Made by a program: the position numbers and the translations under genes
Assembly: GCF_035994945.1 (NCBI RefSeq)
Contig: NZ_CP108677.1
Span: forward strand, 5,022,001-5,086,000
DNA length: 64,000 nucleotides
DNA from: Streptomyces sp. NBC_01216
GTDB taxonomy: Bacteria > Actinomycetota > Actinomycetes > Streptomycetales > Streptomycetaceae
Reading direction: 5' to 3'
Notes under the pieces: model-generated
What the model was told of the DNA's origin: nothing
Databases searched by the model: none
Seen by the model: the letters and a program-made list of their open reading frames with translations, nothing else
Part shown: piece by piece, positions 18,547-27,169 of the stretch
How positions within the stretch are numbered: the stretch's first letter is position 1
Layout: each line of letters opens with the position of its first letter

Positions 18547-19326
18547 ATGCCCGAGATATCCCTGACCACGCTCGCCCTGCTCTGCGTCGCCGCCCTCGTG
18601 GCGGGCTGGATCGACGCTGTGGTCGGCGGCGGAGGACTCCTGCTGCTGCCCGCCCTGCTGCTCGGCCTGCCACAGGTGCCGGCCGCCCAGATCCTCGGCA
18701 CCAACAAGGCCGTCGCGATCGTCGGCACGAGCGGCGCCGCCGTCACCTACGTGCGCAAGGCTCCGGTGCGTGTGAGGACGGCGGTACGGATCGGCCTGGC
18801 CGCCCTCGCCGGATCGATGGGCGGTGCCTTCTTCGCCGCGGGCATCAGCAGCGAGGTACTGCGGCCGGTGATCATGGTCGTGCTGCTCGCCGTGGCCGCG
18901 TTCGTGCTGCTCCGCCCGTCCTTCGGCTCCGGGAGCCGGGGCACGGCGCCGGTGGGCCGGGCCCGTGTCGTGACCGCGATCGTCCTGGTCGGCGGGGGGA
19001 TCGGCTTCTACGACGGACTGTTCGGGCCGGGTACCGGCACGTTCCTGGTGCTCGCGCTGACCGCCGTGCTCCAGCTGGACCTGGTGACCGCCTCCGCCAC
19101 CGCCAAGATCGTCAATGTCTGCACCAACGGCGGCGCGCTCGCGATGTTCGCCTACCAGGGCAACGTGCTGTGGCAGCTCGCTGCCGTCATGGCGCTCTTC
19201 AACCTGGTGGGCGGGATGCTCGGCGCGCGCATGGCGCTGCGCAAGGGGGCCGAGTTCGTGCGTGGGGTGTTGCTCGTCGTGGTCTTCTCGCTCGTCGCGA
19301 AGCTCGCCTTCGACCAGTGGGCCTGA
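18547..19326 (+). CDS. TauE/SafE-family membrane permease
   Basis: 259 residues, about 8 hydrophobic helices. The family motif VAGWIDAVVGGGGLLLLPALL is in helix 1 and GTNKAVAIVGTSGAAVTY follows. The second repeat shows GGGIGFYDGLFGPGTGTFLVLAL and TASATAKIVNVCTN. Family members export or import small anions (sulfite, sulfoacetate, others). Substrate unknown; its place beside nitrite reductase (siroheme also serves sulfite reductase) is suggestive only. ATG at 18547. Confidence 0.9.
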   Translation: MPEISLTTLALLCVAALVAGWIDAVVGGGGLLLLPALLLGLPQVPAAQILGTNKAVAIVGTSGAAVTYVRKAPVRVRTAVRIGLAALAGSMGGAFFAAGISSEVLRPVIMVVLLAVAAFVLLRPSFGSGSRGTAPVGRARVVTAIVLVGGGIGFYDGLFGPGTGTFLVLALTAVLQLDLVTASATAKIVNVCTNGGALAMFAYQGNVLWQLAAVMALFNLVGGMLGARMALRKGAEFVRGVLLVVVFSLVAKLAFDQWA

Positions 19327-19360
19327 GAGCCTGTCGGGTGGCCTTCGGCCGACGGGCTCT
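19326..19360. terminator. Hairpin terminator, copy A
   Basis: 12-bp stem AGAGCCTGTCGG / CCGACGGGCTCT with an 11-nt loop, directly after the permease stop. The same stem with its loop inverted recurs at 28943-28977. Confidence 0.75.
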
Positions 19361-19451
19361 GACGTACGGTCGGCCCCTCGCCGCGGTCCTGCGGTCCGGC
19401 CCCGCCACCGTACCGCCGGCGGCACGGCACGGGAGGGCGGCGCGTCCCGGT

Positions 19452-20069
19452 TCAGCGCACTCCGATGAGGTGCCCGAACGCCACCACGTTCCCCTGGTAG
19501 CCGGACTTCCGGGTGAAGCCGCCGCCGCAGGTGATCACCCGTAGTTCGGCCCGCTCCGACTCGCCGTAGACCTTGGTGTCCGGGAAGTCCTCGTTCTCGT
19601 AGACCTCGACGGCGTCGATGGTGAAGACGGCGGTCCGGCCGTCCTGACGGTCCACCTCGACCCGGTTCCCCTTCTTCAGCGCGCCGAGCGCGTAGAAGAC
19701 GGCCGGTCCCCGCGCGTTGTCGACATGACCGGCGACGATCGCGGTTCCCCGGGCGCCGGGCGTGGTGCCCTCGCGGTACCAGCCCGCCAGGTTGCGGTCC
19801 TCGGCGGGCGGCACGTCGAGCGCGCCCCGGGCGTCGAGCCCGAGCGGCGTCATCGGCGTGTCCACGTCGATCTCGGGGATGCGCAGCCGGACCGGCGTCG
19901 ACGGCGGCAGCGGTTCGGCGGCGGCGTCGGTGTGCTCGTTCGGTCCCGCGGCGAACGCCTGCGCCGCGGACGGCATGGGCGGGGTGACCTCCTCCGCGCC
20001 GTTCTGGACGAGCCAGACGCCGACGCACGCGGCGATCGCGACTCCCCAGCCCTTGGTCCTGCTGCTCAC
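19452..20069 (-). CDS. Class F sortase
   Basis: 205-residue secreted/membrane transpeptidase. An N-terminal hydrophobic anchor (GVAIAACVGVWLV) and a Pro/Ala linker precede the sortase barrel with IVAGHVDN (catalytic His), RVITCGGGF (catalytic Cys) and the Arg in TRKSGYQGNVVAFGHLIG. Class F sortases are typical of actinobacteria. It lies 87 bp below a gene for a signal-peptide protein with a C-terminal anchor, its probable partner. Confidence 0.9.
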   Translation of the reverse strand: MSSRTKGWGVAIAACVGVWLVQNGAEEVTPPMPSAAQAFAAGPNEHTDAAAEPLPPSTPVRLRIPEIDVDTPMTPLGLDARGALDVPPAEDRNLAGWYREGTTPGARGTAIVAGHVDNARGPAVFYALGALKKGNRVEVDRQDGRTAVFTIDAVEVYENEDFPDTKVYGESERAELRVITCGGGFTRKSGYQGNVVAFGHLIGVR

Positions 20070-20156
20070 GGTCCTCCCTCTCGGGTGAGGAGAAGTGGCC
20101 CTGCCCCCGCCGCGCCTCGAAGGGGCGTGCGACGGGGGCAGGGCGTGCGGTACGAC

Positions 20157-20663
20157 TCAGCCGCCCTGCGTGCCGCTCGCCCGGCGACGCAGGAGCCAGG
20201 TACCGCCGACGGCAGCCGCGGCCAGCACCGCCGCGCCCGCCGTGATCCGGGCGGTGTCGGGGCCGACGCTGCCCCCGACACCGGTCTGCACGTGCCCGCT
20301 CGGGGTCTTGTGCTTGACGACGAGTTCGCCGTGTGCCGTCTTGCCGTTGTCGCAGGCGACGCTGATGCCGTACGTCCCGGCCCTGGCGTGCTCCGGGACC
20401 GTGAACTGGCCGACCACGACCTCCTTGTGCGTGCTCGGGTTCAGCGGGAACTCACCCGCGCCGAGCGACTGGGCGTCCCCGACGCCGTGCCCGTGCTTCC
20501 CGCAGGCGAGGGTGTTCACGGTGACGATGGTGCCGGGCGAGGCCGAGGAGGGGGTGACCTCCAGGCTCTCGGAGTTCCCGGCGTACGCCGACGGTGCGGC
20601 GAACACGCCGATCGCGGCGACCGTCAACGCGGTACCGGTGAGCAGGCGGGCAGTGGTGCGCAT
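20157..20663 (-). CDS. Secreted, C-terminally anchored protein; possible sortase substrate
   Basis: 168 residues with a Sec signal peptide (RTTARLLTGTALTVAAIGVFAAPSAYAGN, cleavage about residue 29). The extracellular body has two Cys pairs' worth of conserved cysteines (LACGKHG, SVACDNG). A C-terminal helix (ARITAGAAVLAAAAVGGTWLL) ends in RRRASGTQGG. No LPXTG is present; the segment before the helix is HVQTGVGGSVGP. The anchor architecture and the adjacent sortase suggest a substrate or a membrane-retained partner. Function unknown. Confidence 0.8.
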   Translation of the reverse strand: MRTTARLLTGTALTVAAIGVFAAPSAYAGNSESLEVTPSSASPGTIVTVNTLACGKHGHGVGDAQSLGAGEFPLNPSTHKEVVVGQFTVPEHARAGTYGISVACDNGKTAHGELVVKHKTPSGHVQTGVGGSVGPDTARITAGAAVLAAAAVGGTWLLRRRASGTQGG

Positions 20664-20947
20664 GGGGTCCTCCGGGGCGCGCTGTCGGTCGTTCCTGAGA
20701 CCGAGACAAGTGCCGCGGCGCGCCCGCCGCCTGCTGATGGAGAATCAGAAGGGGCCGTCCGGTGCGGCGTGTCGCCTTGCTTTCCCGCGTTTGCGCAGGT
20801 CGGAGCGGCCGGCGCGACCTTCCGCCGCGGTACCTGCCGAACGAGTGACGGGTGGGTGGCACTGGCCGGGCGCGGGTCTGCGAAGGCCCTCGGCGCTCAC
20901 TCCGGGCTGCCGGGGCGGTGCTTCTCCGGCCCGCGCCGGGCGGCCGG

Positions 20948-21733
20948 TCACCCGCCGGGGCCCGCGCGCAGCGCCTCCCGGGGGACCGACTCGTACGCCG
21001 CGCGCACCCGCCGCATCAGGCCCTCGTCCACCTCGAACGCCAGGTCGTCGATCCGGCGCACCGGGGTGACGCTCCGGGCGCTGGTCAGGAACGCCGCCCG
21101 GAAGCCCGGCAGGTCCGCCCGAGTCACCCGGCGCTGTACCGACCCCAGCGCGGGCTCCAGCAGGGCCATCGTGATGCCGGGCAGGCAGGGTGCCGACGGC
21201 CGGATCACCGAAGTGCCGTCCCAGAAAGCGATGTTGGCGTACGCCGCTTCGGCGATCTCGCCGTCCGGGGCGGTCAGCAGGGCGTCGTCGAACCCCGCCC
21301 GTCGGGCCGCGTCGCCGTGGAGGCGCTGACCGAAGCCGCCGAGGTGCTTGATGTGGGCGGCCGGCCGCTGGTAGCCGACGGACATCAGGCTCTGTGGGGT
21401 CGGATCGGGTGTGAACGGCTCGCGGACGGTCACCGTGGTCCGGATCCCTTCGTGGACGTACACCCGCACCGCCGCGTCCCGCCGACCGGCGCGCTCCAGG
21501 GCCCCGGTCACCAGGGTCCGGACGTAGTCCGCGTCGAGGCCCGGTCCGAAGAGCTCGCGGGTCGAGCGGTCGAGGCGCGCCAGGTGCAGCCCGAGGCCGC
21601 GGGCCCGGCCGTCGCGCACCTGCAGCGCCGTGAAGTGGCCGTAGCCGCTCATCAGCGCGGCCAGGGTCTCAGGATCGGACGACGGGGTGCCGTCGGTCTC
21701 GATGCGCAGGGAGCCGGGGGAGGTGTGGGTCAT
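20948..21733 (-). CDS. Class IV aminotransferase-like PLP enzyme
   Basis: 261 residues with the fold of D-amino-acid/branched-chain aminotransferases and aminodeoxychorismate lyase. N-terminal GYGHFTALQVRDGRARGLGLHLARL, a Lys in AAHIKHLGGFGQRL likely binding PLP, DDALLTAPDGEIAEAAYANIAFW, and the phosphate-cup-like PCLPGITMALL. Substrate unknown. Divergent from the SoxR-controlled FMN reductase. Confidence 0.85.
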   Translation of the reverse strand: MTHTSPGSLRIETDGTPSSDPETLAALMSGYGHFTALQVRDGRARGLGLHLARLDRSTRELFGPGLDADYVRTLVTGALERAGRRDAAVRVYVHEGIRTTVTVREPFTPDPTPQSLMSVGYQRPAAHIKHLGGFGQRLHGDAARRAGFDDALLTAPDGEIAEAAYANIAFWDGTSVIRPSAPCLPGITMALLEPALGSVQRRVTRADLPGFRAAFLTSARSVTPVRRIDDLAFEVDEGLMRRVRAAYESVPREALRAGPGG

Positions 21734-21760
21734 ACGACACCGTAGCCCACGGACACGCCC

Positions 21761-21798
21761 TTGACCTCGACCATGGTTGAGGTTGAAGGATCGTCCGC
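21761..21798 (+). promoter_or_regulatory. SoxR-box promoter of the FMN reductase
   Basis: The palindrome ACCTCGACCATGGTTGAGGT (21764-21783, one mismatch) begins inside a -35 TTGACC. The long 19-bp spacer leads to a weak -10 (AAGGAT), as in MerR/SoxR-type promoters. The start codon at 21799 lies where transcription would begin, so the mRNA may be leaderless. In S. coelicolor a NADPH-dependent FMN reductase gene is an established SoxR target. Confidence 0.85.
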
Positions 21799-22392
21799 AT
21801 GGACCTCACGCGTTCCGCGCCCCTCAGACTCGCCGTCGTCGTCGCCAGCAACCGCGAAGGACGCTTCGGCCCCGTCGTCGCCGAGTGGTTCCTCTCCCGG
21901 ACCGCCCTGCGGGAGGACTTCGCCGTTGATGTCGTGGACCTCGCCCTGACGCCGCTGCCGACCGCCCTCTCCCACCGGCCCGGTCCGGAGGCCCGCGCCG
22001 CACTCGACGCGGTCTCTCCGGTGCTGGCCGCCGCCGACGCCTTCGTCGTCCTCACCCCCGAGTACAACCACTCCTTCCCCGCCTCCCTGAAGGCCCTCGT
22101 CGACTGGCACTTCACCGAGTGGCAGGCCAAGCCCGTCGGGTTCGTCTCCTACGGAGGCATGGCCGGCGGCCTGCGGGCCGTCGAGCAACTGCGCCAGGTC
22201 TTCGCCGAGATGCACGCGGTCACCGTCCGCGACACGGTCTCCTTCCACCGGGCCGGGGAGCTGTTCGCGGAGGGCGGCGCCCTCAGGGACCCGGCCGGGC
22301 CGGACGGCGCCGCCAAGACGATGCTCGACCAGATCGCCTGGTGGGCACGTGCCCTGCGGGAGGCCAAGACCGTCCTCCCGTACGCGGGTTGA
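21799..22392 (+). CDS. NADPH-dependent FMN reductase, SoxR-regulated
   Basis: 197-residue flavodoxin-like reductase. It shows LAVVVASNREGRFGPVVAEWF at the phosphate-binding loop and the family signature VLTPEYNHSFPASLKALVDW, followed by GFVSYGGMAGGLRAVEQLR. It supplies reduced flavin or reduces quinones. Its promoter carries a near-perfect SoxR box, so induction by redox-active compounds such as the organism's own pigments is likely. Confidence 0.9.
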   Translation: MDLTRSAPLRLAVVVASNREGRFGPVVAEWFLSRTALREDFAVDVVDLALTPLPTALSHRPGPEARAALDAVSPVLAAADAFVVLTPEYNHSFPASLKALVDWHFTEWQAKPVGFVSYGGMAGGLRAVEQLRQVFAEMHAVTVRDTVSFHRAGELFAEGGALRDPAGPDGAAKTMLDQIAWWARALREAKTVLPYAG

Positions 22393-22520
22393 GCGGACCG
22401 CCCACCCCGCTTCCTCCGCTTCTCCGCACCGCCCCGGCCGCCGTCTCCCCCGAACGGACCGGGTACGCGGGAGCGGTCCGGTGCGTGCCGCGGGCCGGCC
22501 GATGTGAGTACGGTGACGCG

Positions 22521-22853
22521 GTGACCCACGCTCCCACCGCCCTGACCGTCCAGACCACCGTCGACTCAGCGTCCCAGGCACGGGACCTCGCCCGCGGGGC
22601 GGTCGAGGCCCGCGTCGCCGCCTGCGCGCAGATCTCCGGACCCGTCACCTCCGTCTACCACTGGCAGGGGGCGATCGAGACCACGGAGGAGTGGCAGGTG
22701 TTCCTCAAGACCACCGAGGCCCGCTACCCGGCGCTGGAGGCCCACCTCCTCGCCGCGCACGCCTACACGACTCCCGAGATCCTCGCCACCCCCGTCGTCC
22801 GGGCGTCCGCCGCCTACCTGGAGTGGATCGCGGCCGAGACGGCCGCCCCGTGA
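22521..22853 (+). CDS. cutA: Divalent cation tolerance protein CutA
   Basis: 110-residue CutA1 trimer subunit. Family features: VQTTVDSASQARDLARGAVEARVAACAQI, VYHWQGAIETTEEWQVFLKTTEARYPALEAHLLAAHAYTTPEI. Its role in metal tolerance is loosely defined. GTG start at 22521. The stop overlaps the GTG of the next gene (GTGA), so the two are translationally coupled. Confidence 0.92.
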   Translation: MTHAPTALTVQTTVDSASQARDLARGAVEARVAACAQISGPVTSVYHWQGAIETTEEWQVFLKTTEARYPALEAHLLAAHAYTTPEILATPVVRASAAYLEWIAAETAAP

Positions 22854-23281
22854 CGACCGGGCCGGAGCTGCCCTTCTTCGCGTACGGGACGCTCCGCCCC
22901 GGCCGGCGCAACCACGACCGGTTCCTCCTCGGTCGCACCGCCGCCGAGGAGCCCGGCCGGCTGGCGGGCGCGGTGCTGCACGACGGTCCCGGCTACCCCT
23001 ACGCCGTCCCGGGCGACGGACGGGTCACCGGCGAACTGGTGACCGCCGCGCCCGGCGCCTACGCCGGACTGCTGGCCGTACTCGACCGCCTGGAGGAGTA
23101 CCGGGGTCCGGGCCACCCGCTCAACCTGTACGAACGGGCCGAGCGGGAGGTGGTCCGGCTCCGTGACGGGGCGGCGGTCCGGGCATGGGTGTACTTCGCG
23201 GCCCCGGGCGTCCCGCTGGGGCCGCGAGTCGTCGGCGGCGACTGGATCAGGCGGGTTCCAGACGGACCGCGCAGGTCTTGA
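22850..23281 (+). CDS. Gamma-glutamylcyclotransferase-family protein
   Basis: 143 residues of the GGCT/AIG2 fold. The substrate loop FFAYGTLRPGRRNHDRF opens the protein, GPGYPYAVPG follows, and the catalytic Glu lies in the region LDRLEEYRGPGHPLNLYERAE. Such enzymes release 5-oxoproline from gamma-glutamyl compounds. GTG at 22850 overlaps the cutA stop by 4 nt. Its last 35 bases overlap the 3' end of the convergent nitrate reductase gene. Confidence 0.88.
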   Translation: MTTGPELPFFAYGTLRPGRRNHDRFLLGRTAAEEPGRLAGAVLHDGPGYPYAVPGDGRVTGELVTAAPGAYAGLLAVLDRLEEYRGPGHPLNLYERAEREVVRLRDGAAVRAWVYFAAPGVPLGPRVVGGDWIRRVPDGPRRS

Positions 23282-25385
23282 ACTCCGGCATCCGCGAGAC
23301 CGGGTCGAGCGCGGGGTTGGTGAGGGTGTTGGCCCGTCCTTCGCCCGGCCAGTGGAACGGCATGAAGACGGTGTCCGGTCGGATGGCCGTGGTGATCCGC
23401 GCCGGAGCCACCGCCCGTCCGCGTCGGGAGACGACCGCGACGCGCTCGCCCTCGGCCACCCCGATCCGCTCCGCGAGCCGTGGATGCAGTTCCACGAAGG
23501 GACCGGGAGCGGCGGCGTTCAGCTCCGGGACGCGCCGGGTCTGCGCGCCGGACTGGTACTGCGCGACGACCCGGCCGGTCGTCAGGACCACGGGGTACTC
23601 GTCGTCGGTCTCCTCGCCCGCCGCGCGATGGACCACGGAGACGAACCGGGCGCGTCCGTCGGGGGTCGCGAACCGGTCGAGGAAGAGGCGGGGCGTGCCC
23701 GGGTGCGGGTGGTCCTCCCGCGCCGCCACCCCCGTCGGCGGGGACTGGGGCGGTGCCGGCCGGGCCGGCCGCGGGCAGGGCCAGAAGACGCCGTTCTCCT
23801 CCCGGATGCGGCGGTAGCTGATGCCCGAGTAGTCCGCGGGACCCCCCGCCGAGGCGCGGCGCAGTTCGTCGAAGACCTCCTCCGGGTCGGTGGGGAAGCC
23901 TTTCTCCCAGCCGAGCAGCGCGGCCAGGGCGTGCAGCACCTCCAGATCGCTGCGGACGCCGGCCGGCGGGGTGAGCGCCTGCCGCCGGAGCAGGACCCTG
24001 CCCTCCAGGTTGGTCGTGGTGCCGGTCTCCTCCGCCCACTGGGTGACGGGCAACACGACGTCGGCCAGCTCCGCCGTCTCCGAGAGGACCACGTCCGCGA
24101 CGGCGAGGAAGTCCAAGGAGCGCAGCCGCTGCTCGACGTGGGCGGCACGCGGCGCGGAGACGACCGGATTGGAACCCATCAGGAGCAGCGCGCGCACGTC
24201 GCCGCCCAGCGCGTCGAGGAGCTCGTACGCGCTGCGGCCCGGACCCGGAAGCGACTCCGGCGCCACCCCCCACACCTCCGCGACGTGCGCGCGGGCGGCC
24301 GGGTCGTCGAGCTTGCGGTAGCCGGGCAGCTGGTCGGCCTTCTGGCCGTGCTCGCGTCCGCCCTGGCCGTTGCCCTGGCCGGTGAGACAGCCGTAGCCGG
24401 ACAGCGGACGTCCGGCCCGCCCGGTCGCCAGGCAGAGGTTGATCCAGGCGCCGACCGTGTCGGTGCCCTTGGACTGCTGCTCCGGGCCGCGTGCCGTGAG
24501 CACCATCGCGTTCTCCGCGTCGCAGAACATCCGCGCGGCGTCCCGCAGCAGGGGTACCGGCACCCCGGTGATCCGCTCGACCAGCTCCGGCCAGTGGGCC
24601 ATCACACCCGCCCGCGCGGCCTCCCAGTCCGTGGTGCGTTCCCGGATGAACTCCTCGTCCGTGCGGCCCTCGGCGACCACGAGGTGGAGCAGGCCCAGGG
24701 CGAGCGCGAGGTCGGTGCCCGGCCGCGGGGCGAGATGCAGGTCGGCCTGCTCGGCGGTCCGGGTGCGGCGGGGATCGACGACGATCAGCCGGCCGCCGTT
24801 CTCCTTCAGCTCGGTGAGATAGCGCAGTGCGGGCGGCATGGTCTCGGCGAGGTTCGACCCGACGAGGATCACGCAGCCGGTGCGCGGGATGTCCTCCAGC
24901 GGGAAGGGGAGCCCTCGGTCGAGCCCGAAGGCCCTGCCGTGCGCGGCGGCCGCCGACGACATGCAGAAGCGGCCGTTGTAGTCGATCTGCGAGGTGGCGA
25001 GGACGAGCCTGGCGAACTTGCCCAGCGCGTATGCCTTCTCGTTGGTGAGACCGCCGCCGCCGAAGACACCCACGGCATCGGGTCCGTGGTCGGCGCGGGT
25101 CCGGCGCAGCCCGTCGGCGACGGCGGCGAGTGCCTCCTCCCAGGTGGCCGGCCGCAGTGCACCTGTGTCAGGGCAGCGGACCAGGGGCTCGGTCAGCCTG
25201 ACCCGGGAGGAGAGTACGGCCGGAGCGGTGCGGCCCTTGCCGCACAGTGCGCCCCGGTTGACCGGGAAGTCGGTGCGGTCGACCACCTCCACGGAGCCCG
25301 GCCGCTCCGGCGGGCGGCGCAACGACATGCCGCACTGCAGGGCGCAGTAGGGGCAGTGGGTGGGGGTGGTGACGGCCTCGGACAT
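23247..25385 (-). CDS. nasA: Assimilatory nitrate reductase, molybdopterin subunit
   Basis: 712-residue molybdopterin oxidoreductase reducing nitrate to nitrite. N-terminal [4Fe-4S] motif HCPYCALQCGM plus a later Cys (RGALCGKGRTA), GVFGGGGLTNEKAYALGKFAR, and the molybdopterin-binding C-terminal domain (VLTTGRVVAQYQSGAQTRRVPEL; VFMPFHWPGEGRANTLTNPALDP). This is the NasA/NarB group. The ATG at 25385 has no clear ribosome site, so a leaderless message is possible. It pairs functionally with nirBD about 6 kb away. Confidence 0.88.
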   Translation of the reverse strand: MSEAVTTPTHCPYCALQCGMSLRRPPERPGSVEVVDRTDFPVNRGALCGKGRTAPAVLSSRVRLTEPLVRCPDTGALRPATWEEALAAVADGLRRTRADHGPDAVGVFGGGGLTNEKAYALGKFARLVLATSQIDYNGRFCMSSAAAAHGRAFGLDRGLPFPLEDIPRTGCVILVGSNLAETMPPALRYLTELKENGGRLIVVDPRRTRTAEQADLHLAPRPGTDLALALGLLHLVVAEGRTDEEFIRERTTDWEAARAGVMAHWPELVERITGVPVPLLRDAARMFCDAENAMVLTARGPEQQSKGTDTVGAWINLCLATGRAGRPLSGYGCLTGQGNGQGGREHGQKADQLPGYRKLDDPAARAHVAEVWGVAPESLPGPGRSAYELLDALGGDVRALLLMGSNPVVSAPRAAHVEQRLRSLDFLAVADVVLSETAELADVVLPVTQWAEETGTTTNLEGRVLLRRQALTPPAGVRSDLEVLHALAALLGWEKGFPTDPEEVFDELRRASAGGPADYSGISYRRIREENGVFWPCPRPARPAPPQSPPTGVAAREDHPHPGTPRLFLDRFATPDGRARFVSVVHRAAGEETDDEYPVVLTTGRVVAQYQSGAQTRRVPELNAAAPGPFVELHPRLAERIGVAEGERVAVVSRRGRAVAPARITTAIRPDTVFMPFHWPGEGRANTLTNPALDPVSRMPEFKTCAVRLEPA

Positions 25386-25422
25386 GTAACAGAGCGTGCG
25401 ACGCGCGTGTTACGGGAGGCGG
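25386..25422 (-). promoter_or_regulatory. Possible degenerate GlnR-like site upstream of nasA
   Basis: On the minus strand GTAAC-n6-GTCGC-n6-TGTTA lies directly before the ATG, with the right spacing but only the outer boxes resembling GlnR half-sites. Weak evidence, listed because nasA is a known GlnR target in Streptomyces. Confidence 0.3.
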
Positions 25423-25540
25423 CGCGTCCGATTACGGGGCCGGTACGTCGCGCTCCGCCGGCCGCTCCGGGGCCGGTGAGGGCCGGGCGGGTCCGCCGAG
25501 GTCCGCCGAGGGGCGCCGCCGGATCCCCGGCCGACGCGGC

Positions 25541-26242
25541 TCAGTGTGCCGAGGCCAGTGCCTCCGTCACCCCCTTCTCGTGCGTGCCGAGGAAGCGCGG
25601 GTCGGGGCGCAGGGCCGCGTCCAGGGCGGCCTTCCCGGCGGCGAGGAGCTCCCGGGCGCCGCCGTAGTAGAAGGTCGTGTCGTGCGGCTCGACGACCTTG
25701 ACGCCGTAGGACTCGACGCCCGCCGCCGTGCACAGGGCCACCGCCCGCCGGATGTGGAAGTCCTGGGTGACGAGGACGGCCCGGTCGACGCCGAAGATCC
25801 TTTTCGCGCGCACGCAGGAGTCCCAGGTGTCGAAGCCCGCGTAGTCGCTGACGATCCGGTCGTCCGGCACCCCGTGCGCGGTCAGGTAGGTGCGCATGGC
25901 GTCGGGCTCGTCGTACGAGGTCCGGCTGTTGTCGCCGGTCACGAGGAGGACCTTGACCTTGCCCGTGCGGTAGAGCGCGGCCGCGGTGTCGAGCCGGTGC
26001 GCGAGGTACGGGGTCGGGCGGCCCTTCCACAGCCCGGCGCCGAACACGAGGGCGACGTCCTGGGCGGGCACCTCCGCGGCGGTGCGGAGCCGGCTCTCGG
26101 CGACGGCGTGCGTCCAGGTGGCCGGGGCGAGGGCGAGGACGGCGCCGAGCGCCAGGGTCCGGACGGTCCGGCGCCGGGCCCGGCGGGTGCGCGGCAGCCG
26201 CGCGGTCTCCCGCAGCCGGGTGGGTAGGCCTGAGCCTCGCAT
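25541..26242 (-). CDS. DUF218/SanA-like envelope protein
   Basis: 233 residues. After a basic N terminus (LPRTRRARRRTVRTLALGAVLALAPATW: signal or anchor), the DUF218 core follows: ALVFGAGLWKGRPTPYLAHRLDTAAALYRTGKVKVLLVTGDNSRTSYDEPDAMRTYL, then FDTWDSCVRAKRIFG and VLVTQDFHIRRAVALC. This matches SanA/YdcF-type proteins linked to envelope barrier function and vancomycin sensitivity; the enzymatic activity is unclear. ATG at 26242 with GGAGG 8 nt upstream. Confidence 0.87.
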   Translation of the reverse strand: MRGSGLPTRLRETARLPRTRRARRRTVRTLALGAVLALAPATWTHAVAESRLRTAAEVPAQDVALVFGAGLWKGRPTPYLAHRLDTAAALYRTGKVKVLLVTGDNSRTSYDEPDAMRTYLTAHGVPDDRIVSDYAGFDTWDSCVRAKRIFGVDRAVLVTQDFHIRRAVALCTAAGVESYGVKVVEPHDTTFYYGGARELLAAGKAALDAALRPDPRFLGTHEKGVTEALASAH

Positions 26243-26307
26243 GAACGGACCTCCGTGGATCGTGCCTGAGCTGTCACCACCCTCGACGCCGGAACGCGCC
26301 GCCCGGT

Positions 26308-27090
26308 TCATCCGGGGGAGAGGTCGGCGGCGTCGAGGGCGGCCGGATCGGCCGGATCGGCCGGGGAGGCACGGCGTGGGCCCGTCGGCCGGGCGGTGCC
26401 GGAGCGCCCAGGGCCGTAGAGGACGGCGGCGAGGGCGGTGCCGAGCAGGGCGCCGAGCAGCTGCGCGCCGATGAAGCCGGGCAGCGAGCCGGGCGCGATT
26501 CCCGTGAAGGAGTCGGAGAGGGAGCGACCGACCGTGGCCGCCGGGTTGGCGAACGAGCCCGAGGACGTGAACCAGATGGCCGCGGCGACGTACGCGGACA
26601 CCGCGACCGGGGCGAGCGAGGAGCGTCCGGTGTGTCGCAGCCCTTGGACGACCAGGACGAGCCCTGCCGTGGCCACCGTCTCGCCGAGCAGAAGGGAGGT
26701 GTGCGTATGCGCCCGGGTGGACCAGGTGCCGGGAGCCCGCCCGAACATGGCCTCGGCGAGGAAGGCGCCCGCGATGGCCCCGGCGAGCTGGGCGGCGATG
26801 TAGACGGCGGCCTCGCCACCGCCCGGCGCACCCGCCTCGCGGCGCCGGGACCACCACTCGGAGAGCGTGACGACGGGGTTGAGATGGGCGCCGGAGAGCG
26901 GGCCGAGGAGGGCGATGAGGAGGCCGATCCCGAGGGCCGAGGCCAGGGAGTTCGCCAGTAGGCGGACCCCGCTGTCCTGGCTGAGCGCGTCGGCCCGGAT
27001 GCCGGATCCGACGATGACGGCGACCAGGCCGCCGGTGCCGACGAGTTCGGCGGCGGCGCGCCGTCGCAGCGCCGGAAGAGTCATTCTCAT
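26308..27090 (-). CDS. MIP-family channel (aquaporin/glyceroporin-like)
   Basis: 260 residues, six hydrophobic helices and both half-helix motifs: AHLNPVVTLSEWW and SFANPAATVGRS. Such channels carry water, glycerol or metalloids; in actinobacteria many sit in arsenic loci, but no arsenic gene is visible here. The C-terminal tail is Pro/Ala/Asp-rich. Starts at 27090 (or 27084) immediately after an AT-rich operator, so the message may be leaderless. Confidence 0.87.
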   Translation of the reverse strand: MRMTLPALRRRAAAELVGTGGLVAVIVGSGIRADALSQDSGVRLLANSLASALGIGLLIALLGPLSGAHLNPVVTLSEWWSRRREAGAPGGGEAAVYIAAQLAGAIAGAFLAEAMFGRAPGTWSTRAHTHTSLLLGETVATAGLVLVVQGLRHTGRSSLAPVAVSAYVAAAIWFTSSGSFANPAATVGRSLSDSFTGIAPGSLPGFIGAQLLGALLGTALAAVLYGPGRSGTARPTGPRRASPADPADPAALDAADLSPG

Positions 27091-27092
27091 AT

Positions 27093-27108
27093 CGGAAAAT
27101 ATATTCCG
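27093..27108 (-). promoter_or_regulatory. Operator/-10 region of the MIP channel gene
   Basis: CGGAA-AATATA-TTCCG, a perfect 5+6+5 palindrome ending 3 bp from the ATG. Its AT core could be the -10 element of a leaderless promoter, so a bound repressor would block it. The regulator is not in the immediate neighbourhood. Confidence 0.5.
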
Positions 27109-27169
27109 CAGTGCGAAAGTCGGAGAAGGGGAGGGTGAGAAGCGTGCGGAGGGCTCGTAAGATCAGCAG

